Assembly: GCA_037389465.1 (NCBI GenBank)
Contig: JAZARR010000074.1
Location: forward strand, 1,178,001-1,242,000
Source: Baylisascaris procyonis
Taxonomy: Eukaryota; Nematoda; Chromadorea; Rhabditida; Ascarididae
DNA length: 64,000 nucleotides
Reading direction: 5' to 3'
The notes beneath the pieces were generated by a model that was not told the origin of the DNA, ran no database searches, and was given only the letters and a program-made list of their open reading frames with translations. Made by a program: the position numbers and the translations under genes. Positions 48,008-58,970 of this stretch are shown piece after piece; position 1 is the stretch's first letter; the number at the start of each line of letters is the position of its first letter.

Positions 48008-50184
48008 ATTTTATTTATCCATTTATTTCAATCAACATAGCATTCATTACGACTGAAGGTCTCTTCATATCGCTTCCACTTGTCCCGAATCAATGCTTCT
48101 CTGATCCAGTTGGTTCCTGCGGTCTTTTTTAAAGAATCGCTCCACTCATTGCAGGTCGGCCTCTATTTCTTTTGCCAATCCGTGGTGTCGATTCTGTTAT
48201 TCGCTTCACCCAATCGTCACTTTTCAGTGCGGATATCTTCGCCGCCCATCTAAATTTCCTCATTCCGGCCTCGGTCACCCAATCCTTTACCTTTGTTACA
48301 CCTCGAAGCCATTCGTTGGTTTTCCTCTCCACCAATTTGATTCCTGTTATGATTCTTTCCATTCTTCTTTCTGCCACCGCTAGTAGCTTGCGCACTTTTT
48401 TAGTTGTTACCCATGTTTCAGAACCATAGAGAACTGTTGGCATCACGCTTTTTTCAAACAGTTTCCTCTTGAGACTCATCGGTACTTTTTTCTCACGATA
48501 GAAGTCTTTATTCTTTAAAAAATGCTTTCCAGCCTTGTTTGATTCTGCGTCATACGTCTGCTTCCGTCCCTCCGCTCATTTTTACACATCTGCGCAAGTA
48601 AATAAACTCATTTACGCATTCAATCTTCTCTCCTCTTACAACGATCGTCGACTTTAGCTCTCGGTTGCTCATCAGCTTCGTTTTGGAGGTGTTTAATCGT
48701 AAGCCAACTGCCGCACTTCTCACCTCGAGTTCTCTGACCATTGTCTTTAATTGGTTGAAGTTGTGAGATATCAAGACTACGTCGTCTGCGAACCTCAAGT
48801 GCGAAATTCTTTTTCCGTCTACGTTCACGCCCTTGTTTTGCCAATCTAGCTCGTCGAACACGAGCTGTAGAGCTGCGTTGAACAGCAGCGGAGATACGCA
48901 GTCTCCCTGCCGTACTCCTCTCTTTACCTGTATTGGTATTTGCCTTTCATGTACGAAAATTGTAGTTGTCGATTTACGCTGGATTTCTTGAAGGATGGAA
49001 ATTATTGAAGGGTGTATCGAGGCATTTTCCAAGGACTTCCACAGGGCGGCGTGTTCGACAGAATCGAAGGCCTTTTCGTAGTCTACGAACAGCAAGTAAA
49101 GGGGCAGGTTGTACTCTTTGGTTTTCTCGATAAGCATGGTGAGCACGTGGATTTGGTCGATTGTTGACTTGCCCGGCCTGAAGCCTGCTTGCTCGACATC
49201 TTGCTTCTCTTCAATTTGTTGCTGCAATCTTTTGCATAAAACTTTCGAGAAACACTTTGAGATTGTTGGTAGGAGTGATACAGGACGATAGTTTCTGATA
49301 TCATTTAAATTGCCCTTCTTCGGCAACAGAATTGTTTTTGAGAAGGCAAAATCTTCAGGGATTTGTTGATGTTCGATCATGTTGTTGAATAGACTTTTCA
49401 GCGGTGTTATTAATAGTTCCTTCCCGAGTTTCAGCATTTCGCCAGTTAATCCATCGATACCTGGCGCCTTCCCGTTTTTCACGCTTTTGATCGCGTTTCT
49501 TATTTCTGAGTCGATGATTTATAGGAATGGTTCATCGCTTTTCCTTGCAACAAACGTGCAGTCGGTCTCTCCTCCATACAGTTTCGTATAGAATTCCTGA
49601 ATGATTTTATCAATTTCTTGCGTTTCTGTCGTGAGTGATCCGTCAGTTTTCCTCAGCTCAATTATTCTTTTCTTGTTCTCAACTAGCGAACTTCTTGCCC
49701 TCTTTAATTTACCGGTAGCAGCGGCTTGCTTCATTATATTCAGATATTTCTGATAACGGTTTTCGCATATCTTCTTTTTGATTAGCTTGTTAAGTTCGCA
49801 GAATTCCAGGTTAGTTCGAAAATTAGCATCTCGTCTCATCTTTCTTCTTTTTTCAAGCAGTACTTTTATTTCTTCCGTAAGAGGCGATGTTTTTCCTTCT
49901 TATTTCTGCTAGGCCGGTTATGTCGGAATTGATTTTAGTTGCCTCTTCTTCCAGTTCCTCCAACCGTTCATTCGATAGCAGTGTCCTCGCATTATACGTG
50001 CATAGGTTAATCATGGTAGCGTGAAGGTTAGGGCTTAGACTCGCCTCCTGCCCGCTGGATGCTGGCGAGTCGATTCACCGTTGTTCCTCGAACGATGGTC
50101 GGAGCTTACTTGCAGCCGACCGCTCGATAGCCAATGTTGAACGGAGAATGAAAATTGTAGCTGATAGCAGTGATTCTTCTGTCG
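48008..50184 (-). mobile_element. RTE-clade non-LTR retrotransposon, degenerate copy
   Basis: About 2.2 kb in minus orientation. In order it contains a 5' leader, an endonuclease start at ATG 50014 that is cut off after about 40 residues (CTYNARTLLS...GLAEIRRK), a linker, a full reverse transcriptase and a C-terminal domain (PTVLYGSETW). It ends in an AAATAAATGGATAAATAAAAT tail. Most of the endonuclease (roughly 180-200 residues in this family) is deleted at about 49893 with a frame change. There is a stop at 49519-49521 before the RT, two further stops and a frameshift near 48480-48550, so it is dead. The clade assignment rests on the endonuclease start and C-terminal pattern. TSD 47996-48007 / 50185-50196. 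Confidence 0.93.
48550..49482 (-). pseudogene. RTE reverse transcriptase domain (open part)
   Basis: 310 open codons with the RT core intact: NGKAPGIDGLTGEML, NYRPVSLLP, motif A LLFVDYEKAFDSVEH, motif B GVRQGDCVSPLLFN and motif C LRFADDVVLIS. All three catalytic aspartates are present. The frame closes at TGA (48547-48549), where homologues continue. The remaining C-terminal domain is read from 48479 to 48129 after a frameshift. It copies element RNA into DNA at the target nick in intact relatives. Confidence 0.95.
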
Positions 50185-50211
50185 AGAATCACTGCTATCA
50201 GCTACAATTTT
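50151..50211. repeat. Perfect 27-bp inverted repeat with 7-nt loop at the RTE 5' junction
   Basis: Arms 50151-50177 (starting AAAATTGTAGCTGATAGCAG) and 50185-50211 (its exact reverse complement), loop TCTGTCG. The outer arm is flanking host DNA that contains the TSD; the inner arm is an inverted copy of it at the element's 5' end. Confidence 0.97.
50185..50196. repeat. Target-site duplication of the RTE, 5' side
   Basis: AGAATCACTGCT, 11/12 match to 47996-48007; it lies within the outer fold-back arm. Confidence 0.65.
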
Positions 50212-50238
50212 GATACGAGGTTCATCATATCTTAGGGT

Positions 50239-50244
50239 TTTATT
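50239..50244 (-). terminator. Poly(A) signal of the 50.3-50.7 kb orphan gene
   Basis: AATAAA on the minus strand, 20 nt after stop codon 50264-50266. Confidence 0.6.
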
Positions 50245-50263
50245 AAGCACACAAATGAAACAA

Positions 50264-50699
50264 CTATTTCCTCTTCGCATTATCTTTCTCGCAGTGTGCA
50301 TAAAGCGTTTTACTATGGAAGAAAAATCAGTTCAGAATAGCGCAGATGCTAATAGTTTCTCGAATGTGGAATGCATTTAGATGAAGGCATCTCCGAAATA
50401 TTCAACGGTCGTCTGTCTTCTCACCTGAGTACTTCAGTGCATAGCCCATACATCTGATGCAACGAACGTTTTATCGTGACTAGCGCTGGCTCGCAGAAAC
50501 TTCGGTGCTTTCCATTTTTGAAAAAGCCAAACTTTCTTATAGACCATAAAATTTCTAGATTCCTGATGTGAGAGCTTCTACATATCAAGACAAGCAAATA
50601 CCGCTCAGGATCATGGTTTTCGGAAGCCTCAAAGTTTAAAGTTTTTGCGTTCTTTAAGCTAATAAAGTTATTTAGCTCACCAAAAAGCGTGGCAGGCAT
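50264..50699 (-). CDS. Two-exon orphan gene (107 aa)
   Basis: Exon 1 50699-50425 runs from ATG with an in-frame stop just upstream and ends CTCAG|GTGAGA, a strong donor. Exon 2 50312-50264 starts after TTCCATAG, restores the phase (AG+T) and ends KDNAKRK-TAG, with AATAAA 20 nt later. The protein is soluble and basic at the C-terminus, with several Cys (LVLICRSS, RSFCEP, YGLCTEV, YAHCEK) and no signal peptide. I do not recognise the family. Same strand and orientation as the orphan unit at 46.6-47.0 kb and DDX54; the RTE insertion lies about 40 bp beyond its poly(A) signal. Confidence 0.5.
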
Positions 50700-50941
50700 A
50701 AAACTTTAAGAAGGGTCTTTCTGATGAGAAAATGGTCCATCTGCTTGAATATCGAGCTATCGAGTGATATTGCGGTTTTTTTCAAAACACATAACATCAC
50801 TTCTCAATAAAACATAACAATATTGCAAAAAAAAAAAAAACTTCAAAATATAATAAAACAAACATAACCAAACTCATAACAATATTGCGAACAAAAGCAA
50901 GCGAACTAAGAAACAAAAAAGATCCGTTTTTATCGTGGCGA

Positions 50942-51390
50942 TCAAAGTTTTAATTTTTTCCCAGGATATCGCCGTTCAATCAGCGTTATCACTGTCTGAA
51001 GCTTGTCAGGAACCCGCGAAACGACGTTACAATATACGGCAGCATGGTCAACCGTGACTGCGAGAGGTTTCCCCTGGGCGAACTCAACGTATGAAACGCA
51101 AATTCCAATCGCTACCAGATGCCGAGTACTGATTTTGTTTGCTTAACAGCATCGACGTGGACGCCAACGCGACGCACAAGGACCCGGTCACGGTATGAAG
51201 ACGGCTGGATAATCTCAAGCACGACAACAAGATGGTCTAGGACTCGAAGGCGATCAAGAATTAACGTTGCGACAGTTTCCGGCAAGCCGAACTGCTTCAA
51301 ACGGAAGGCGCCAAAAGAGCGATCCAAGCATGACACGTGATACGACAAAGCATCAGCATCGAAATCATCAGCATACAACAATAGGCGCAT
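50942..51390 (-). CDS. Orphan coding region, broken or with an unresolved intron
   Basis: Two adjacent minus-strand stretches look coding. 51390-51112 (MRLLLYADDFDADALSYHVS..., leucine/valine-rich with VLDHLVVVLEIIQPSSYRDR) is followed in another frame by about 51123-50942 (VEFAQGKPLAVTVDHAAVYC... ending RYPGKKLKL-TGA). An acceptor-like AAAATCAG joins the frames if paired with a donor upstream, but no donor in the right phase at normal intron length was found, so a frameshifted pseudogene is equally possible. No family recognised. It lies 243 bp upstream of the next minus-strand unit. Confidence 0.38.
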
Positions 51391-51399
51391 CAAACACAA

Positions 51400-52840
51400 C
51401 AAAACACTTCGCTTTAGTGTCGCTTAACGGGATTTCCGATATGTTAGATCGAGGTTAATGTAACATCGACTCATTTAGTTAGAATTTAATAAATATTTTG
51501 ACATATAGCTTTCTCTTTGCTTACTGAATGCTTTCATTTATCGACCACATGAAACAATCGATTTAAAAATTGTTTAAGGAATGTAAAGAGACTTAAAAAG
51601 GCGTTATTTTATAGCAAGAATTTTGTGAACAATCCGATAGACCTTTTATAGTTACGTTTGATGATGAAAATGATAGTTTTTGTCGATTTCAATAGCGAAA
51701 GCTTTAAGAACATAATCCGATCGCGACAATTCCATTTTGGCTCCTACAAGCGAATAAATTGTTGCTCCTCATAGTTTGCAAATAGTGCCCATGAAAGTTC
51801 GGTAGATAAAATATTCTAAAATTAAAGAGATTGATGATCGAGATGAGTGAGTCTATTAAGGATGAAGAAAAATTGCTCAAAATTGTTGTGAAAGATTTAG
51901 AACAGTAACCACTTCAAAAACGAAAGTTCATCTTGTAATAACGAGCCACTAATAAGCGTACAATAAGAGATTCTTGTATGAATTGAGCATTGAAAACTAC
52001 AAATTGTATGAAAAATCCTTTCAATTCAAAAAAATTTTTTCTCACCAACAACGGCTAATTCCCATCATTTTTATTGGAAATCAAAGAAATAAGCGGTTGT
52101 CATTTGCAGTTCGACGATGATGGCTATCGACTCGATGTTCGGCTGTGAATCCTTTGATTGTCACATTGGACGGTGTTGAATGATTGCGGATGTGATTAAT
52201 TTCTTTCAATGAAAATAAAATTGACATTTGAAAAATGTTGATGGGGCAACTATCACAACACAAATCCCATATCAGTGCAATCTTGTTAGGGTTGTTCACA
52301 AAAAAAAAAGAAAATTTTCCGGACATATGTTTTTTAAAATGCTCTTATCGTGTCACTCACCACAAACCCACAACGTATTGAACTTTCTCGTTTCACCAAT
52401 ACAACAACACAGCCGGACTTATGACGATTAATGTTAAGTGATAGTGCGCGAAATGTTGTACACAGATCGCTGATACGACATTTATATCCGAATATTTTAT
52501 CACTTTTAGAGCAGTGTGCCTTTTTTTGCTCGTCGTTGATGAAAAAGATTTTTTTCAGAGCTCCATTATCGATGAAATGAATTTTCCCGAGCGGTGTTCC
52601 TTCTGTTTGGCTATGTCAAGAGCTTCCCAACATTAATTGGAAAATGTGCCAATGTCATCATAAGCGTTTCATATGATTTTATATGCTACTTGCATGTACG
52701 TTCCTAGTTGTTTTTCTCTGATGGATGTTTCAACGGTGATCAATAGGTCTTATTCCATAATCGGTCCCATTATATGATTTATATTATGATGCTCATGTCG
52801 CAATCAGATCATCTATTTGCTGCACATGAGAAGAGTTCCA
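51400..52840. other. Intergenic stretch, nothing recognised
   Basis: AT-rich, short ORFs only. Confidence 0.5.
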
Positions 52841-52844
52841 TTTA

Positions 52845-53051
52845 CTAGCACCTTTTAAATAACTTTGTAGGATTTTGGAAAAAGAAAGATTGGGAAGGGA
52901 GGAAGAATAGTGAAGGGATTAGGAGGGATCGAGAAAAAGGATTTGAAGCCAAATAAATTCTGGTGCAGCGATGTTGTGGTATTTGCGGGGATGTAAATGG
53001 GTTTAATGGATCATGTCCGGCACGGTTGTCGTTCTGCTCGGTATCGGTCAT
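52845..53051 (-). CDS. Weak candidate first exon with NPF motifs
   Basis: ATG 53051 lies 18 nt after an SL-like acceptor (TTTCTATAG). The N-terminus is acidic and polar (MTDTEQNDNRAGHDPLNPFT) with two NPF tripeptides, then becomes hydrophobic. Donors occur near the end (ACAAA|GTTATT, AAAAG|GTGCTA), but no following exon was identified. NPF repeats occur in endocytic proteins such as SCAMPs, but this is not enough to assign one. Confidence 0.22.
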   Translation of the reverse strand: MTDTEQNDNRAGHDPLNPFTSPQIPQHRCTRIYLASNPFSRSLLIPSLFFLPSQSFFFQNPTKLFKRC

Positions 53052-53794
53052 CTCGCGATTCACTTTTATCTATAGAAAAGAAACGTCACATAGAAAGTTC
53101 ATGTGTGAATGCTGATGTTGTTCGGCGCCTAATGATCGTTCGATCAGTGTTTGTCCCGTTGCTTTTTTTTAAATCTTATTTTTGCTTTGTTGAACTTAAT
53201 CCACCATTTTGGAGTACTTGAAATTGTCGGTACTTTTGGGTGAATAATGTAACATTATAAGCAAATGAATGAGAAGATCACTTAGAAAATAATAATGTTA
53301 TTACAAAAATGAAAACAGATGAATAAATGCGCTAACGAAAATTGCACTGTTATGCACTATTAATTGAAGGCGTAAGCGGGCAGCTTAAATACAATTCAAT
53401 TTGCAAAGATCCTTTCAAGTGAAGCATACAAAAGAAGAATTTATAAAGGAAATATAATCGAGAATGACCACATTAGCACTTAAAGCTATGGGTTGATATC
53501 ATCGATAACTCTTAAATATTTGTTTTGTTGTGTGCGGCGGAAGTAATGTGATAAGCATCTGCTCAAGTAGTTGACGAATAAGTTGACTCATTTTCACAGT
53601 AAAAGCCTTTTCAATACAAATTTCAGCGCTTTCAGCAAAAAAATATCCTTCAATATCGTTATGTCCTTCTACTTAGGTATGAGAAATCAAAATTCCATTT
53701 CCGGTAATGATATTATCTATTAGTAGATTTTTAAGTTCTTAGTGCTAAATTCTTTTGTCTTGTATTTTATTACTGCTAAGAAGTTCATCTAAAA

Positions 53795-53796
<2 letters not shown>

Positions 53797-53870
<74 letters not shown>
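53797..53870. repeat. (AT)n microsatellite
   Basis: 74 bp of uninterrupted AT. Confidence 0.98.
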
Positions 53871-53873
<3 letters not shown>

Positions 53874-54724
53874 GTAGACTGTACCTGATAAGCAGATGAA
53901 GGAAATTTTATCGAAAACAATGCGGCCACCACAACAGCAATATTTAAATTTGGTGCTCGATTTTTAGATATTCACTCCCAATTCCCTATGAAATTTATTG
54001 TTTGTTATATCTTTATTCAAACGCAGTGTTCCACCCGTTTTCATCAATTTTAATTTGTTGGTTTCAATTGCTAAGATGCTGTCACTGTTAAAATGCTTTC
54101 GTTAACGTATTTTGTTGTAAGCTGTTCTTGCTGAGTGTTATATTTTTTCTGCTATTACCTAAACATCTCTTGTACTCTTACTAAACTTATTATCGTCTCA
54201 ATATTAAGGCAAATGCTTTCAGTATGCTGTTTTCAATTTTATAGAAGGTATATTTATCAGGCAATATCAGTTATTGAACGATAATGAAGTCGTTTGATGC
54301 GATCGGGTATCACCTATATGCCATGGATACGATGATGAAAAGAGCGGTATGAAAAGGAGCGATCACATATCTGAGCCTATCGTTTTATAGGATTAAACTG
54401 AAAAGAGGGAATTGCGAGCAGTCAAACGAATTAATCAAAATCCCATTCAATGCGGTAATGAAGGAAACCATGGCCAATAAAGAGGGCCGAATAATTGTGT
54501 CACCATTGAAATCCGTTCGTCGTTTTCTCACATCTACCAATCATATAATAGCGAATACTGCGGGAAAATTTTCTTCAAACTCTCTCACTATGATCTTCAT
54601 TACATTTTGCATGAACAATGCAAACGCACAACTCTTAACGTTTCTTGTTCAGAAATATTTCGCATGCATAATTCCGGCCTTATAAAACCCTTCAACCTAA
54701 ATTTGATGCTCCATCCTGGCCATA

Positions 54725-54738
54725 TCTATCTATCTATC

Positions 54739-54803
<65 letters not shown>

Positions 54804-54806
54804 GTA
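54725..54806. repeat. (CTAT)n/(AT)n compound microsatellite
   Basis: CTAT repeats run into TA repeats interrupted by GTATAT units. Just beyond, GGGATCC ... GGATCCC forms a short inverted repeat near 54807-54841. Confidence 0.95.
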
Positions 54807-55313
54807 GGGATCCAAGAATGTACATATGGCCTCGGATCCCTTTATCCCACGTTGATAAATTAGAGAATTTTTAGATGTTCAAAGCATTGAAAAGTTGCGT
54901 ATATTTTGTGCAAGCCGATCTTCGTTTTGCGTTGATCGAATTATATAGGAACACAAATCTTTCATAGGAGATTCGTACTAACGGCAAAATCAGTAAAAAT
55001 ATGAATCATTCTGCAAATTTCACTTTTGTTGATCATTTCATAAATCAGTCGATCTGATAAACCAAATGGAAAAAGCACATATTGTGCCACCTTCTCTAAT
55101 ACGCTTGTATTCCCATCATGTAATCGGATATTTCAAAACTATAATTTAAACAGCATTGTTGTTTCATTGATAACAAAAATTTCCACCGTTGTACACATAA
55201 TTCACAAATTCTTATCGCCACTCTTCAAATGAAAATGAGAGCAATTTATAATCGCGACTGTTGATAAAAACAGGTGTTGAAATGATATCAATATCACTTT
55301 CACAATATGCATT

Positions 55314-55345
55314 GTTTGTGTGTGTGTGTGTGTGTGTGAGTGTGG
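55314..55345. repeat. (TG)n microsatellite
   Basis: About 30 bp of TG with one GAG interruption. Confidence 0.95.
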
Positions 55346-55935
55346 ACTAATTGCCAGTCGGAAAACAAAGAAATTTCATGTTTCGCATTAGAAGAAGACA
55401 GCCGTTTGGCGACTCATCTTCAAGTGCTTCTGGTTAGCTGCTGGCAGATTTTGCTGCGCTACAATTCTCGACGGTCATTCGACAATCATAATCTATTATA
55501 GAACAGGTTTCAACAGAAAACTTTCCAATGACCCTCCTTGTACGAGCGTCACAGTGGCCTCTATCGGTTGTCTAATGTTTTCACTTCATATTCATGGCGT
55601 GTCGCATTCGAAATTTCACTTGATCATTCATATTCCATCAACGAATCGCTTCGATCTTCATAACTGCTCAGCGATCATCGAAATTGCTTCTCCCTTTTTA
55701 TCAAAAAGAATAGAAGTCTCCTGCATATAATCTAGTAGTAATTTATTGACCGCAATTCTTTGTCAAATTTTTCGTGTTGCACCACTTCTATATCACAATC
55801 CCCTTTTTTACCCTCTTTGTAGCTCATTGCTTATTCGAAACCTTTTCGTCTAGATGCTCATCCGCTCTGTCTCATCTGTTTAGATGCCACCTACCTTACT
55901 ATCTCTGTTTCAATATGTGTGCCTTCTTTCTGAAT

Positions 55936-55968
55936 ATGTAAGGTAGTTATATCATAACTACCTTACAT
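55936..55968. repeat. Perfect palindrome, 15-bp arms
   Basis: ATGTAAGGTAGTTAT, loop ATC, then the exact reverse complement. It is too T-poor downstream for a Pol III terminator and no gene ends here; possibly the end of a fold-back element. Confidence 0.95.
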
Positions 55969-56150
55969 CGGGCTTAGAATTTCAGTGGAAAACTTCGAAG
56001 AAATATTTGTTCGAGACTAAAAGATTGGTAATTTTAAAGTTATTACTGGAAGATTATCAACAGCAAATTCTGTAGCCCCCAATTGCGGTCTTGATAAAAT
56101 GTAGGGGGTAGCGTGTTCGGCCTATATCCGCAGATAATTTTGATGCAAAG

Positions 56151-56232
56151 AATGTGATTGCGAGATTCTTCCTTATTTATGATGTTTAAATAATGTTATT
56201 GTGAGATTCTTTCTCATTTATGATGTTTAAAT
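56151..56232. repeat. Tandem duplication, two 41-bp units
   Basis: Units 56151-56191 and 56192-56232 share CTCGCA/CTCACA-like starts and an identical ATTTATGATGTTTAAAT end, with about five differences. Confidence 0.9.
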
Positions 56233-56424
56233 TTACCAACGGTAACCCCAAAAATGCGAATCACTTTTTTCGTAGCTGTCATCATCATGTTATTCTTGAC
56301 GGTTCCAAAAGAATTTTTCTGTGCGTATCAAAGGACCTTACATTTGACGAAGACGTATCGTTTATGGATGCATAGCAACGAATGATCTCTACAAGGATAT
56401 CGCTTCCGGCTGTTTTTTTTTTTT

Positions 56425-56590
56425 TTGGACGAGTCTCCCGAGTTTTATTCCCCTCATTGTCGATTTGAAAGAGGTCTATCGTTCCTGAGCGTAAATGTAA
56501 AAAAAGATCTCGACGTTATTGTTGACAGGAAGTTATCTTTCGATAGCCTTCCCCAATTAGGTGCTAACAATCCGTTTTTTGACTCACGAT
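56425..56590 (+). pseudogene. Possible LINE RT C-terminal relic
   Basis: The plus-strand reading contains SVNVKKDLDVIVDRKLSFD, which matches the KDLG(V)xxDxxLSF block found after the RT domain in CR1/jockey LINEs. It starts next to a 15-16 nt T tract and no other RT motif is readable nearby. Confidence 0.45.
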
Positions 56591-58554
56591 TCATTCTACG
56601 TTTTCTTATATCCCCGATATTTCTACTCACTTAACTTCTTTTCCAATATATGATAGGCTGTTACTCAAGCGTGTTCCTGAGATTTGACATCGTCATACGA
56701 AGAGAAAGCGCACCAGTTTGCGAAACGTTGAAAGATTGCCCGTAAAAATTATGCAAATGACATGTAATTTATAGGTGCTGTGCTATCAGAATCATCTTTA
56801 CGAAATATTCTTTGAAATATTTCAAATTCATAGAACTAAGATTTACTTTTATATTTCATGCAAGAGCTCTTTTGGCTTTATTGGCTTCAATAGTTCGAAA
56901 TAGTTTAACTACTACTACATTGGCAATGTAATCAGTAAAAATCGTATAGAGTATGATAACGGGCCTCTGCTTAGAGCCTTAAAAATGAATAGACGAAATA
57001 TTTGAAGCTTTAATTGTTTCTCTCAAAAAATTGAAGAGTTTCATTAATAAAACAGCAATAAATTGCTCGTTATTGGAATTGTGTAATACCGCATTTAATG
57101 ACACAATTTCACTCCCACAAAAATTGATTTTTTTCTTATTTTATGGGCAAAATATCAAGAAAAGTTTTAAGTATTTGATTATCGTTCGTTTATATCGGCT
57201 TCACTGATTACTAGTAGTAAGTTTGCTAATACAGCAGTGCTTAGTGAATGGGGACAGCCTATAAGCGCTCATCAACTTCTTGTACACAACATGAATAAGC
57301 CGCTCAATTCCCACATTCTTTTCTATACTATTATATTATCTTCTTCTCTTCTAGATCAAGAATAAAAGGCGGATTTATTTAACGATTCCTTGAGGGCTAA
57401 CTTAAAGCGGTTGGGCATTGCGAAAGAGTCGAAAATTCTCAACTTTTGAGTCCCCTTGGGGATATGTAGTTGTTTGATTTCTACCTGTGAAGTATGACCT
57501 CCGCGCGATTAGTCGTACTCTGATCAACTTTATGAAGCGCTTACTTTAATATATACGACAATACCTACTTTACTCTCTAAGCGATTGCCAATCCGTATTT
57601 CGGTTTGACAATGCCTCATTTCGATTTACAGAGATTCTGCTCAACAAGCAGGAAGTCACCACCCGAGTGATAGAAATTTGAAATATCGACCACTAGAGGT
57701 CAGTGATTGGCGGCCGAGCAATACATCCATGCCCACAAGATCAAACAACTTGTATCGTTTCCGCATATTTTTGAACGACATAACGCCTCGTAAATTCCCT
57801 ATAGTTGATTCGATGAATGCACATTCCCATTCCTGTTCGAGAAAACAAACTTGCCACCATAAAAGATGAAAAACCACCTCATAGTGTCAATGAAATTGGA
57901 ATCGTCCCGTGAAACAAGAATACAGATTTGAAGAAGGGAACGGATGAGCGAATGAAGCAAAAATTGTTAGTGGACAAACGCGAGACTTGACATGAAAAAA
58001 TATTCGATAGATTGAGAGATACTATCTATTACCCATTTGATAACGGCCTAAATTTGTTAAAAAAATGCGTGAGGCGATCGAAAAGAGACTGCTAATTCCT
58101 TCAGACGAAGACACTTTCGTATTTTGTGCATAAATTAAAATAAGACACAACCATTTCATCAATAGTTATGTTCCGGAAGTCGACAGTTTACCATTACAAT
58201 TAAATTTTGCTTCCAGATAGGATAAAAATGTTTTCAGGTGATAAGCACACTACCCGATAGTCTGTCGTCAGTATTTAGTTTCTGCTTGAAAGAACTTTTC
58301 GGCAAGCATATTCTATAGCACAAAAAACTTCAACTTTCTTTGTTCAATTAATTTTTGATCAGAGGGAGAGATCCATCATCGAATAGTTACTATGAAACGT
58401 TATAAAATTCTGATGCAAAATATATGAAACACGTTGAAGCGATTTTTCACCGCAAACTCGTCGTTGATTTTACTGTTTAGTTTTTGAATGATTCGATCAT
58501 TTGAAATTGCTAGTGATACAATGATTATTAGCCGTTGCATCCTTCTTATGGATA

Positions 58555-58656
58555 CAATGATTCATCTGCTTCTTTTTAGCACTTTTATTTGAATTTGAAT
58601 AATATTTGAACAATAGTTCTGAAGAAATAGATTCTGCTGGGAACCCTTCAACTCAC
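58555..58656. repeat. About 102-bp direct duplication, copy 1
   Basis: Matches 58869-58970 (offset 314), sharing TTCTTTTTAGCACTTTTATT and GGGAAC...TTCAACTC; roughly 85-90% identical by eye. Confidence 0.85.
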
Positions 58657-58868
58657 AATTTCAGTCTTCTACCATAAAAATCGATATTTGCATATTTCGT
58701 TCTTTATCAATCATACATGAAGTCGCAATGCTTCACATTTCCGCATATTCAAATATGCGTCGACTAGAACATTTTTTAAGTGAAACTTATGCTGCATACT
58801 TCTTCTTCCATCTTTATCAACCGACGATCTATTCAGAGAAAGTTGATCGATACACTTGTACAATGATT

Positions 58869-58970
58869 CAATGATTCATCTGTTTCTTTTTAGCACTTTT
58901 ATTTGAATTTGAATTATATTTGAACAATATTTTTGAAAAAAATACATTTTGTTGGGAACTCTTCAACTCC
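58869..58970. repeat. About 102-bp direct duplication, copy 2
   Basis: Partner of 58555-58656 in the same orientation; the spacer between them is not repeated. Confidence 0.85.

Noticed and set aside
51119..51340. Arginine-rich plus-strand ORF
   Set aside because: Its composition is the antisense of the leucine/valine-rich minus-strand frame, which looks like the coding one.
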